20,679 nucleotides of DNA, from IMG/VR virus record IMGVR_UViG_3300025131_000535, positions 1-20,679 of that record. The stretch is one strand, 5' to 3'. The position numbers and the translations under genes were made by a program. This document shows positions 1 to 8,178 of this stretch, one piece after another; within the stretch, counting starts at the first letter, position 1, and every line of letters starts with the position of its first letter. Under the pieces are notes generated by a model. That model searched no databases. It was not told the origin of the DNA and worked only from the letters and a program-made list of their open reading frames with translations. This DNA comes from a virus.

Positions 1-3000
1 TTTGTTTCTGATATAGGCAATTATAAAGAAATAATAATTCAGCAAGATCCTTTGTCTGCCGAAGATCAAGAGGATTTAGATCGAGATCGAGAAATATTAA
101 AATTCCTACAAGGACCGGACGAGGAGCAGATCCCGGGTATGACCGACAAAGACAGGAAATTTTTTAATAATCTTATACCTCCGGCCGCGGCTTCCGCCTT
201 TGAGGGTCTACAGAACATTGCAAATAATTTGGCGGCCATGGCGGGTGATGATCAAGTATCTCTTGTCGAGCGCATAACCCGCATGTTGGCGAACCGGCCG
301 CTCCGCGTTGCTGGAGCAACACATAGTTTGTATGACAACATAGAAGATTTTTTCCTCACCTCCGCGATCGTTACACAACAAAGCACATTAACACCAGAAC
401 AGGCCCTTAGATACTACTCTTTTCTGACAACTCTGAACTTTAGGGCCGACTCCGCGGACAGCTTCGGACGCGCTATCACTTATAGTATTAATGGCGGAAC
501 AAAACCAGATAAAATTAAAATATATTCTGTTCCTGTCCGGGGAGATATCACCGCAGATCTGCAGACAACAGCAGCCGGGCCCCTTAGTGCCCGGGCCATC
601 GAAGCCAAGCAATTTAAAAGTATAGTTCTCAACTACCTTACTGAGTCCCGGTCCTGGTCCACACCCTCATCTGGATTGGACAGCATCTTTCAGAAAAAAT
701 TATACCCATTTATGTATTTGTCGTTAATTAATTCATTTGCTTACGAAATTAGCAAATCTGACCTATTCGACCCGGTCTCGATGAATAATTTTAGTCTTCT
801 CCCTCGTGTATGTACCGATGGGTCCATTAGTAATTGGGATTTAATGGATATTAATACTATTAAACAAGAGGCATTAGCTGAGTTTGCAAATAATTCTTGT
901 ATTGAAGGAAATTATGAGCTAGGACCGGTCCGAGACGCCGGTCTGCTCGCTTTGGTAAGCACTTACATGCAAGTGCTCATTGTAGACTTGATGCTTAAAA
1001 ATATTTTTATGGTGAGTAAGTTTGGCGTTGATTATCTTTCATCTAGCCCAGACATCCTGAATGAGCTCTTGAATCAAAGCCAGACGAAAATATTAGAGTA
1101 TTTAGGAGGTACCACCGCTGTAGGAGAGACTACGGTCTTGCCCGGCATTGTTAAGAAGGCCGCAGCACTGGTCGTGAAAAAGATCATAGTTAAAGATCCG
1201 GCGTCGTTTGCATATCCTATCTCGGGCGCCCCAACTTCTTCGAACCAAGTTGGTTTGCTCGACTCGCTGATCCAACTCCAAACGCTCCCGGAATTACCTC
1301 AGAATCCGTTGAGCGCCGAGAATCCGATTCTTCAAACTATGGCTATCCGTTATCTTTTTGAAAAAAGACTAAAAGGAACAACAGAAAAAGTTAAAGAATA
1401 TTTTGGTCTCAATACCAGCACCCCGGTGGAGAGTTACCTTACTTATGGCATGCCTCATGTAGAATTAGCAGATTTTGAGTATCTTCCATATGGATTGGCC
1501 GCGTGGGAAAATACGCTCGGTCCATCGTCTAACCCTGGTCCCGCATGCGTATATATGGTGCGCACCGGCCAGATGGCGGCATCGACGGTGTATACTCCGG
1601 ACGATACATATGAAGGCTCCAACACTAGCGGTGGTGGGTTTTTTGCATTGTTTAAATATATTGGTGCGCGAAAGGCTGAGGATAAGTTCTCTACCGCGAC
1701 ATCGACAGCATTTGATAAATGGTTTGATGGTCTTGATATTCTCACGAAGACTGCCGGCCCGCCGCTAGAACTGGGATTTGCCGTGGATCAGGATAATCTT
1801 TCAAAATTCGGAAAAGAAGTCGCCGCATATGAAAAATATGGAAGTATTGTAATGGAGCGGTATTTCAAAGTGGTGTATTCCCAAAGTCAATTAGATGCGT
1901 TCCTGGACGCTGGTAGCGAAAATTCGCAGGCCATATTGATGCGTTGGGTGGCAGACGATATTCCAGCCTTTTTCGCTAATCGAACCCCTCTCACTACAAC
2001 CTTCGGCATCCACTCCACCGACGCGATGGAAGAAGAAGATGGTCCACTGGCCGGCGCAGCCAGCGCCGAGTATCTCATGAGTTTTGATGCATTTAAGGCT
2101 CTTTTCGATAATCTAGTATCTATCCTAGCACTACGACAGACCTTCTTGCCTATTCCACTTTATTTAACAGGTTATTCCCCGATGCGCAAAGAAACGACCG
2201 AAGAAATGGAAGAGAGAATCGAAACCAACGAAGCGGCCGGCTCGGGTGATACGACCGCAGCCCGGATCGGCGTCGCCGAGAACAAGAACCCCATCGAGGT
2301 GGCTATAGAGATAAGTGACCCCGACTATCAAGATCAAGACCGCAAGCATCTCTCTGACTATAATTTAATTAAGAGCTGGTGTAAGGCTGTCAGGAGTGTG
2401 GTTTTCTCCGCCGCCGGCCCCTACATCGACCAGGCCGACCAAGGGACACAACATGTCCAAGTTTTTAGCCCAGATAACGAATACGCATTCGACCGGGCCA
2501 ATGCCTGGAACGATCTAGAAGACCTCGGCCAGGTCGTCTCCGGTAGATCCGGTGGCCTGCGCACCTGGGTATACCCGGTTTTCAAATCTCCATCTGATTA
2601 TGACTATTATGCAGTGGGAAATTACTTACTGAATGCATCATTGTTTGATGGCGTTACTTTTGCGGCTAATACACCCGGAGAGTGGACATATCTCCGCAGG
2701 GACTGGCAAGAGGGCGGCCGCTACTACCTGGACGATGAGGGAGATTACGACGACTGGCACAACAAGAAAATTCTAGAATCTAAAAACTTTATGATTGTTT
2801 TGAACCGGCCAAACAATCCCGACGACGAGCTCGACACCTGGATGTCAATCCGATCCAAAACTCACATGGATTATGATAAAGACGCTGAGATTGGTGGCAA
2901 CTACTCGTCGTTGGATTTTCTCCCTAACGCTGATGCCAACCCCGCCCCGGCGAAAAAAATGCACGACTTGGCCCTTAGTCTTTTTCATGAGTACAACACG

Positions 3001-4341
3001 GAGCAGGAGCTCAAGGACGCAATCTTTGGTCTTACAACTCCTCTAGAGGACATAATGTTGCCGGCCCCAGTAGCACATGCCGCGGACGGCTCGCCTATTT
3101 ATCATGATCCCGAACCAGAAGACACTTATTTAAGTGACTTTTTTAAAGAAATTTTTCCTTCAATAAAAATGGGCTCAAGGCTAGCCTATTTAACTCCCTC
3201 CTCCCCGGACTGGACCGGTCCCCTGGCAGAAGTCCTCGGAGGGCCGGAAGGCTTTGACGTTCTAGAATCCGCAAGAAAATATAAGTCATTTTTTCTAGCG
3301 GAAGCGGCCATGTTTACGGAGGGCGCAGGAGGGGACCAAAAATTTGCTCACATTGCAATGGGGAATAAATCAGTTGACATAGATGTGGCCAGCTCTTTTC
3401 TGGAAGGAGGATCAGAACTTAACACATTCCTGAGAGAAAATGGGACCACTCAGGGATTTGATCGATTTGTGGAGGAGGTATACCAACGAAAATTTCCATC
3501 CATTGTTACCGGTATGGCTTCCAAAACCCTCGATCTCTTCGGTGACGGAAAAATCGTCGACGTACCTCGCATAATGCAGTATCTTTTTTTAGTAGGTGAA
3601 TTGCGTACATATTATTCCTTGTTTGCGCAGCAAGACATATTTAATGATACCAAACAGACTTTGACCCTCGCCATGGCCGCGGCATTTGCTGGTGATGACC
3701 CTCTAGCTACTAGTGCCTGTGATAAAACGGCGCTCCAAAATATGATGTTAAATGGGGCCACAGATGCGTTAGGGCCCCTATCGTCTTTGGGTAATTCTTT
3801 TATTAATAAGATGCTCATCAATACTCCCAAGGCGATTCTCAAGGGGATTGTCGAACTTTGTGAGCCTCATGTAATCGTTGCCTCAAAAGTTAAGGAAGTT
3901 TCAAAGTCAGTATTCCAAGGAATGGATATGGGACTACAAGCAGCTGCGACTGCAGCGGCCCTGGGCGAAATTGGAGCATCTCTTGAAGGAAATCGCCCCT
4001 CTGCCTGTGATGAGGAACTGGGGATCCCACAAGGTGAGCTAAGTCCATCAGATCTAGATCCACCACCGGATGTTCCTTCACTTGACGAGCTTGTAACTAT
4101 GATCCAAAGAGAAATGGATCAATTATTCCCAGAAAGATTTCCTAAGATAATGAAACCACAGGTCACCAAAGACGGAATAGACTTAGAGGGCACATTACCC
4201 TTCCTTGCAATGTTACCTCCTTTGACTCCATTTGGGATTATATACCTGTTGCTAAGACTGGGCGAATACGCACCCCCTACTGCTGAGCTTGAAGAAAATT
4301 GTGAAACGACAGGCCCGGGCTCACAACTTAACGACACATAA
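1..4341 (+). CDS. Large phage virion structural protein, 5' end missing (partial)
   Basis: The frame is open from base 1 to the TAA at 4339-4341, giving 1446 visible residues, so the true start lies upstream. A TTG at 52 has no Shine-Dalgarno sequence and sits in a reading frame that is already open (FVSDIGNYKE before it), so it is not a credible start. I do not recognise a named family. The protein is mainly helical and acidic. Visible landmarks, counted from base 1, are a helical stretch around residues 1274-1310 containing NTPKAILKGIVELCEPH, a proline/aspartate-rich linker around 1345-1362, and a hydrophobic segment at about 1399-1420 rich in Leu, Pro and Phe close to the C-terminus. From memory, similar C-terminal blocks occur in large structural proteins of uncultured marine phages. 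Its position just upstream of gp25 and gp6 supports a tail or baseplate role. The hydrophobic segment could be a buried helix or a membrane-contacting element. Function is inferred from context only. [Confidence was not given in the original answer; 0 is a placeholder.]. Confidence 0.
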   Translation, partial: FVSDIGNYKEIIIQQDPLSAEDQEDLDRDREILKFLQGPDEEQIPGMTDKDRKFFNNLIPPAAASAFEGLQNIANNLAAMAGDDQVSLVERITRMLANRPLRVAGATHSLYDNIEDFFLTSAIVTQQSTLTPEQALRYYSFLTTLNFRADSADSFGRAITYSINGGTKPDKIKIYSVPVRGDITADLQTTAAGPLSARAIEAKQFKSIVLNYLTESRSWSTPSSGLDSIFQKKLYPFMYLSLINSFAYEISKSDLFDPVSMNNFSLLPRVCTDGSISNWDLMDINTIKQEALAEFANNSCIEGNYELGPVRDAGLLALVSTYMQVLIVDLMLKNIFMVSKFGVDYLSSSPDILNELLNQSQTKILEYLGGTTAVGETTVLPGIVKKAAALVVKKIIVKDPASFAYPISGAPTSSNQVGLLDSLIQLQTLPELPQNPLSAENPILQTMAIRYLFEKRLKGTTEKVKEYFGLNTSTPVESYLTYGMPHVELADFEYLPYGLAAWENTLGPSSNPGPACVYMVRTGQMAASTVYTPDDTYEGSNTSGGGFFALFKYIGARKAEDKFSTATSTAFDKWFDGLDILTKTAGPPLELGFAVDQDNLSKFGKEVAAYEKYGSIVMERYFKVVYSQSQLDAFLDAGSENSQAILMRWVADDIPAFFANRTPLTTTFGIHSTDAMEEEDGPLAGAASAEYLMSFDAFKALFDNLVSILALRQTFLPIPLYLTGYSPMRKETTEEMEERIETNEAAGSGDTTAARIGVAENKNPIEVAIEISDPDYQDQDRKHLSDYNLIKSWCKAVRSVVFSAAGPYIDQADQGTQHVQVFSPDNEYAFDRANAWNDLEDLGQVVSGRSGGLRTWVYPVFKSPSDYDYYAVGNYLLNASLFDGVTFAANTPGEWTYLRRDWQEGGRYYLDDEGDYDDWHNKKILESKNFMIVLNRPNNPDDELDTWMSIRSKTHMDYDKDAEIGGNYSSLDFLPNADANPAPAKKMHDLALSLFHEYNTEQELKDAIFGLTTPLEDIMLPAPVAHAADGSPIYHDPEPEDTYLSDFFKEIFPSIKMGSRLAYLTPSSPDWTGPLAEVLGGPEGFDVLESARKYKSFFLAEAAMFTEGAGGDQKFAHIAMGNKSVDIDVASSFLEGGSELNTFLRENGTTQGFDRFVEEVYQRKFPSIVTGMASKTLDLFGDGKIVDVPRIMQYLFLVGELRTYYSLFAQQDIFNDTKQTLTLAMAAAFAGDDPLATSACDKTALQNMMLNGATDALGPLSSLGNSFINKMLINTPKAILKGIVELCEPHVIVASKVKEVSKSVFQGMDMGLQAAATAAALGEIGASLEGNRPSACDEELGIPQGELSPSDLDPPPDVPSLDELVTMIQREMDQLFPERFPKIMKPQVTKDGIDLEGTLPFLAMLPPLTPFGIIYLLLRLGEYAPPTAELEENCETTGPGSQLNDT

Positions 4342-4403
4342 GAGCGCGAAGATGAATCAAGATAATTATTTCTTACTATTTATAGAAAAGGTATAAATCT
4401 ATC
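4342..4403 (+). promoter_or_regulatory. AT-rich spacer with ribosome binding site of the gp25-like gene; possible promoter
   Basis: This 62-base stretch is the only gap longer than 10 bases in the window, so it is the natural place for an internal promoter. AAAAGG at 4386-4391 is the best Shine-Dalgarno candidate for the ATG at 4404, with a rather long spacing of about 12 bases. GTATAAATCT at 4391-4400 resembles the T4 late promoter core TATAAATA in 7 of 8 bases, but it sits so close to the ATG that transcription would begin at about the start codon. No hairpin with a T-run is visible, so no terminator is called for the upstream gene. The ribosome-binding role is more likely than the promoter role. 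Confidence 0.3.
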
Positions 4404-4802
4404 ATGATCGGGTACTCACCAAAATTTCCACTCCAAATTGACAACTATGTAGGGGCATATGCAGTTAATACTGAACTTAAGGATGTTATAAGACAGAATT
4501 TTAAGAACCTCATGTTAACGGCCCAGGGCGAGCGTGTAATGGATATAAATTTTGGAGCTGGCCTCAGACACTATTTGTTTGAACAGAATCACGGTCAGCT
4601 GCAGAGCTCCATCGCCGAAAAAGTGAGAGAGCAAACACAAAAATATATGCCCTTTATTAGTCTCACAAGTGTAGACTTTAATACCAGTACGGTCGCGGGA
4701 AATGTCGAGGATCACATATTAGATATTTCAATTAAGTATTCGATTTCCGGACTCGATGAAAATGCGAGTGTTCTCATCAGCGCCGCCGCGGACTCTTTAT
4801 AG
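4404..4802 (+). CDS. Baseplate wedge protein, T4 gp25 / P2 gpW family
   Basis: A 132-residue protein, the same length as T4 gp25. It carries the hallmarks of the GPW/gp25 family: an N-terminal beta hairpin, then a helix (ELKDVIRQNFKNLMLTAQ, residues 24-41), the GER signature at 42-44, and the turn NFGAGLRHYLF at 49-59, followed by a second helix and a C-terminal beta sheet. In T4, P2 and type VI secretion systems (TssE) this protein sits at the inner baseplate, contacts the gp6 dimer and the sheath end, and helps start sheath polymerisation. Despite the old name gp25-like lysozyme, the family is structural. It ends in TAG, and that stop overlaps the Shine-Dalgarno sequence of the gp6-like gene 10 bases downstream, which fits coordinated production of the two wedge partners. 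Family call is firm. Confidence 0.93.
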   Translation: MIGYSPKFPLQIDNYVGAYAVNTELKDVIRQNFKNLMLTAQGERVMDINFGAGLRHYLFEQNHGQLQSSIAEKVREQTQKYMPFISLTSVDFNTSTVAGNVEDHILDISIKYSISGLDENASVLISAAADSL

Positions 4803-4804
4803 GA
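4801..4804 (+). promoter_or_regulatory. Shine-Dalgarno AGGA for the gp6-like gene, overlapping the gp25 stop
   Basis: AGGA lies 8 bases before the ATG at 4813 and shares its AG with the TAG stop of the preceding gene. Ribosomes ending gp25 translation would therefore sit on this site, which suggests translational coupling. Confidence 0.6.
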
Positions 4805-4812
4805 ATTAAAAT

Positions 4813-6630
4813 ATGGCAAACGACAGAGCAAACAACAGCACAAAGAATCTAAAAATTATCAACTACGCTGGTAGGGACTTCAATTCAATCCGGAATAACT
4901 TATTAGATTATGTTAAAAGATATTATGCCGACTCGTACAAAGACTTCAACTCAGCCGGCTTCGGCTCACTGGTATTAGACACCGTCTCCTATGTGGGAGA
5001 CACACTCTCCTTTTATCTAGATTACCAACTGAACGAAACATTTCTGGATACCGCAACCGAATATGATAATGTAGTTAAGATCGCGCGCCAGCTGGGATAT
5101 AAATATGCCGACTCCTTTTCCTCGGTAGGTCAAGCACAATTTTTTGTGTCGGTGCCTGCAGCCACCTCCGGCGCCCCAGATGATAGATATCTTCCGGTCC
5201 TCCGTGCAAACACAATCCTCCGCTCCACCGGCGGCCAAAATTTTACACTGGTAGAAGATGTGAATTTTGGAGATCCCAACAACCCAATCATTGTAAGTAA
5301 GATAAATTCTACTACCGGAGCGGCATCTGAGTTCGCCATTAAGGCCACAGGAACCGTAATCTCTGGCCGCGTCAGTAGACAAGTCGTTACCACGGGCGAG
5401 TTTATAAAGTTTAGAAAGATTGAATTAGAAAATCCACATTTAGTAGAAATATTAAGTGTTTATGATGATGAGGGACACAGGTATTATCAGGTCGACCACC
5501 TAGCGCAAGAAATTGTCTTTAAGGCTCTTCGAAACAACAGTACCGATAAGAATACTGTATCTTCTATTTTAAAGGCAATCCCTGTCACCCGCAGATTTAC
5601 TTTAGAAAGAAACAGGACTGGTGCCTACCTACAGTTCGGATATGGGTCTGAGGCTGAGCTTACAAACCAGTCGGTTGCTGATCCGAGCACCGTTGTACTT
5701 AAGCTCCATGGCCGAGATTATATAACACAACAAGAATTTGACCCCACCAACTTAACAGAAACTGATAAGTTCGGGGTCGGTCCTTCAAACACACGTATAA
5801 CAATAGTTTATAGAGTTAATGAGGCCGAGGACGTTAACTTGGCGTCCAACTCACTTACTGCAGTCGCCCAGCCGCGATTTAAATTTAATGATTTACCCTC
5901 GTTAAATATGTCTTTGGTTCAACAAGTGCGTAACAGTCTTGAGGTTACCAACGAAGATCCTATTGTCGGCGATATTACTATCCCATCGGTCGACGAACTC
6001 CGACAGCGTGTATATTCACACTACGCCACTCAAAATCGAGCAGTCACCATTCAAGATTATGAGGCCATCTCTTACGCCATGCCGCCTAGCTTTGGAGCAG
6101 TCACGCGCTGTTCTTTTGAGAGAGACTTTGATTCATTTAAAAGAAACTTAAATATGTATGTGATTTCAAAAAATAAGCTTGGCTTTCTGACCACAACGAA
6201 TACTACTATTAAGAATAACTTAAAAACATGGCTTAGTAGCTATAAAATGATTAATGACACTATCGATATTCGAGACGCACTGATAGTAAACTATGGGATC
6301 AGTTTTTCAGTAGTGGCAGATTATGAAGAAAACAAATACGATGTTATTGCTTTGGCAGTGCAGAGGCTCAAGAATTGGGCCAATAACCAGCAGTCTGATA
6401 TAGCAGAACCCATTTACGTAGTAGATATTTATAAGGAACTACAACGCGTCCCTGGTGTTGTCGATGTACTTGACGTACAAATTCTCCACCGCCAAGGGGG
6501 AAATTACTCAAACACAGATTTTGATTTTAATAGTAGCCTCTCTAATGATGGAAGATATTTGAATGGAGAGGTAAACACGATTTTTGAACTTAAATATTCC
6601 GACACAGATATCCAAGGAAGTGTAACTTAA
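4813..6630 (+). CDS. Baseplate wedge protein, T4 gp6 / baseplate J-like family
   Basis: A 605-residue protein, close to T4 gp6 (660 residues). The N-terminal region (residues 15-97) shows the pattern typical of phage gp6 proteins: NYAGRDFNSIRNNLLDYVK, then GFGSLVLDTVSYVGDTLSFY and DYQLNETF, then a helix leading to ARQLGYKY. The middle is beta-rich. Residues 394-440 contain DELRQRVYSHYATQNRAVT followed by QDYEAISYAMPP, the conserved block of the baseplate J fold. The C-terminus has an alpha/beta region with KELQRVPGVVDVLDVQI at about 545-561. In contractile tails, two gp6/gpJ copies pair with one gp7/gpI copy to form each wedge, with gp25/gpW at the inner end. The gene starts at an ATG with AGGA 8 bases upstream and ends in a TAATG overlap with the next gene. 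Confidence in the family is high. Confidence 0.9.
   Translation: MANDRANNSTKNLKIINYAGRDFNSIRNNLLDYVKRYYADSYKDFNSAGFGSLVLDTVSYVGDTLSFYLDYQLNETFLDTATEYDNVVKIARQLGYKYADSFSSVGQAQFFVSVPAATSGAPDDRYLPVLRANTILRSTGGQNFTLVEDVNFGDPNNPIIVSKINSTTGAASEFAIKATGTVISGRVSRQVVTTGEFIKFRKIELENPHLVEILSVYDDEGHRYYQVDHLAQEIVFKALRNNSTDKNTVSSILKAIPVTRRFTLERNRTGAYLQFGYGSEAELTNQSVADPSTVVLKLHGRDYITQQEFDPTNLTETDKFGVGPSNTRITIVYRVNEAEDVNLASNSLTAVAQPRFKFNDLPSLNMSLVQQVRNSLEVTNEDPIVGDITIPSVDELRQRVYSHYATQNRAVTIQDYEAISYAMPPSFGAVTRCSFERDFDSFKRNLNMYVISKNKLGFLTTTNTTIKNNLKTWLSSYKMINDTIDIRDALIVNYGISFSVVADYEENKYDVIALAVQRLKNWANNQQSDIAEPIYVVDIYKELQRVPGVVDVLDVQILHRQGGNYSNTDFDFNSSLSNDGRYLNGEVNTIFELKYSDTDIQGSVT
6614..6620 (+). promoter_or_regulatory. 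Shine-Dalgarno AAGGAAG inside the end of the gp6-like gene
   Basis: AAGGAAG ends 9 bases before the ATG at 6630 and is the strongest ribosome binding site in the window. It supports the TAATG start (6628-6632) over later ATGs. Confidence 0.65.
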
Positions 6631-8171
6631 TGGCCATCTTACGATACACCGCCAGTGCGGATAACACCATAACGAACGCTTTTCAAGCGGACCTGACCAA
6701 CCGAGGCACTGGCTCAAACATGGGTTATGCCGACAGTTTAGAAGTGTTCTCTATCTACGGACAGAACTCATCCTCAGCCACCGGTCAATCTCAGGAACTT
6801 TCCCGAGCATTGATCCAATTTCCGATACATACCATAATATCAGACCGTTCCGCCGGATCCGTCCCAGCCTCCGGTAGCGTTTCCTTTTATCTTCGAATGT
6901 TTAATGCCGAGACACCATTTACTCTCCCACAGGACTTTACTTTAACGGTAGCCCCCATATCGCAGTCATGGGTCGAGGGTACTGGCTTGGACATGGACGA
7001 ATATAGAGACCTGGGTTCATCCAACTGGCTACAGGCGAGAGTTTCCGCTTCTGCAGACGACGGCACCTGGACCTCGATTGGGGGCGATTATTTGACGGCC
7101 TCCAATTATAATACGACATTTCCTCAGGGGTATGAAGACCTCGAAGTAGACATAACTTCTTTGGTAGAACAGTGGGTCGATGGTACTTATAGTAACAACG
7201 GTGTTGGAATACATCTTACAGCTAGCCAGGAGGCATATCATTCGAGTTCTACGGGCGCAGACTCGGGCAACATTATTAATAATCTCTCTGGCTCAACTGA
7301 TTCCTACTATACTAAAAAGTTCTTCTCACGATCAACACAATATTTCTTCAGCCGACCAGTATTAGAGGCGCGCTGGGATTCTAGGACTCAAGATGATAGA
7401 GAAAATTTCTTTTACTCTAGTTCCGCCGCCCCGGCTGCCGATAATTTGAATACGCTATATTTTTATAACTATATTCGCGGCCGCCTCGTCGACCCCCCAG
7501 CTGTTGCTGCCGCCGGCGAAGAGATTTGGGTGTCCTTTTATTCTAGCTCCGCAGGTGCACCCACGGGTTCTAAGCTGGCGTTGCCAGTGGGAGGCGCCGT
7601 GGCCACGAATCTAGACCTCAATGCAACTGGAAATCTCTCCGTTGCTGGAATTTATACTTGTAACTTGGCTCTTACCTCAGCGGCCACTCCATTAGAAGCA
7701 ATACACGACGTCTGGCATTTTGACGGCGTTGAGTACTTTACGGGGTCTTTTTATCCCGAAAGCTTCCCAACCTATCAGTCTGCACCGACCTTTACGCGGG
7801 TAACCTCTTGTCGCAACTTGAAATCATCATATTCACAAAAGGATAAAGCTAGGTTTAGGTTTTTTGTTCGCTCCCGAGACTGGAGCCCCACTGTGTATAC
7901 AATAGTGACCACCAATAACCCCACAGAGGTTATAACAAGCGCTTCATATGCGATCTATAGGACAACAGACAACTATGCAGCGGTACCGTACGGAACTGGC
8001 TCAGATCTTAGTACCTACATGTCCTATGATCAGCAAGGGAATTATTTCGACCTCGATATGTCGTTATTAGAAGGAGGCTATATGTACGAAATTAAATTAT
8101 CTTATTACAATGATAGTATAGGAGATTGGCAGGAGCAACCCCAAACGTTCAGATTTAGGGTTGATGAATAA
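6630..8171 (+). CDS. DNRLRE-like beta-rich tail/baseplate structural protein
   Basis: A 513-residue protein rich in Ser, Thr, Tyr and Gly, with no signal peptide or membrane segment. The N-terminal half (about residues 1-200) resembles the DNRLRE-type jelly roll of secreted and surface proteins: SRALIQFPIHTI at about 58-69, SWVEGTGLDMDEYRD at about 113-127, and the closing block VDITSLVEQWVDGTYSNNGVGIHL at about 173-196. A middle Ig-like section (about 260-385) has YFYNYIRGRL and WHFDG. The last 120 residues end in an Ig/fibronectin-like sheet with EGGYMYEIKLSYY and FRFRVDE. It overlaps gp6 by one base and is followed after 7 bases by the giant gene, so it is part of the baseplate operon. A role as a baseplate-periphery or fibre-anchoring protein is inferred. 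Carbohydrate binding is possible but no binding residues can be assigned. The domain family call is moderate because it rests on pattern resemblance. Confidence 0.8.
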   Translation: MAILRYTASADNTITNAFQADLTNRGTGSNMGYADSLEVFSIYGQNSSSATGQSQELSRALIQFPIHTIISDRSAGSVPASGSVSFYLRMFNAETPFTLPQDFTLTVAPISQSWVEGTGLDMDEYRDLGSSNWLQARVSASADDGTWTSIGGDYLTASNYNTTFPQGYEDLEVDITSLVEQWVDGTYSNNGVGIHLTASQEAYHSSSTGADSGNIINNLSGSTDSYYTKKFFSRSTQYFFSRPVLEARWDSRTQDDRENFFYSSSAAPAADNLNTLYFYNYIRGRLVDPPAVAAAGEEIWVSFYSSSAGAPTGSKLALPVGGAVATNLDLNATGNLSVAGIYTCNLALTSAATPLEAIHDVWHFDGVEYFTGSFYPESFPTYQSAPTFTRVTSCRNLKSSYSQKDKARFRFFVRSRDWSPTVYTIVTTNNPTEVITSASYAIYRTTDNYAAVPYGTGSDLSTYMSYDQQGNYFDLDMSLLEGGYMYEIKLSYYNDSIGDWQEQPQTFRFRVDE

Positions 8172-8178
8172 TTAAAAT

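Noticed and set aside
52-54. TTG as the start codon of the first gene
   Set aside because: The frame is open upstream to base 1, there is no ribosome binding site, and the upstream residues read as normal protein. The gene is simply truncated by the window.
4377-4384. TATTTATA, a perfect T4 late promoter core (TATAAATA) on the minus strand in the only spacer
   Set aside because: There is no minus-strand gene to transcribe, and the same 8-mer also occurs within the gp6-like gene at 6426-6433, so chance is the simplest explanation.
4352-4396. A 14-residue mini-ORF (MNQDNYFLLFIEKV) just before the gp25-like gene
   Set aside because: It is too short to judge, has no clear ribosome binding site, and any AT-rich spacer can hold such a frame. 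A leader peptide role cannot be supported.
4342-4403. Rho-independent terminator after the first gene
   Set aside because: No GC-rich hairpin followed by a T-run is present; the spacer is AT-rich without stable inverted repeats.
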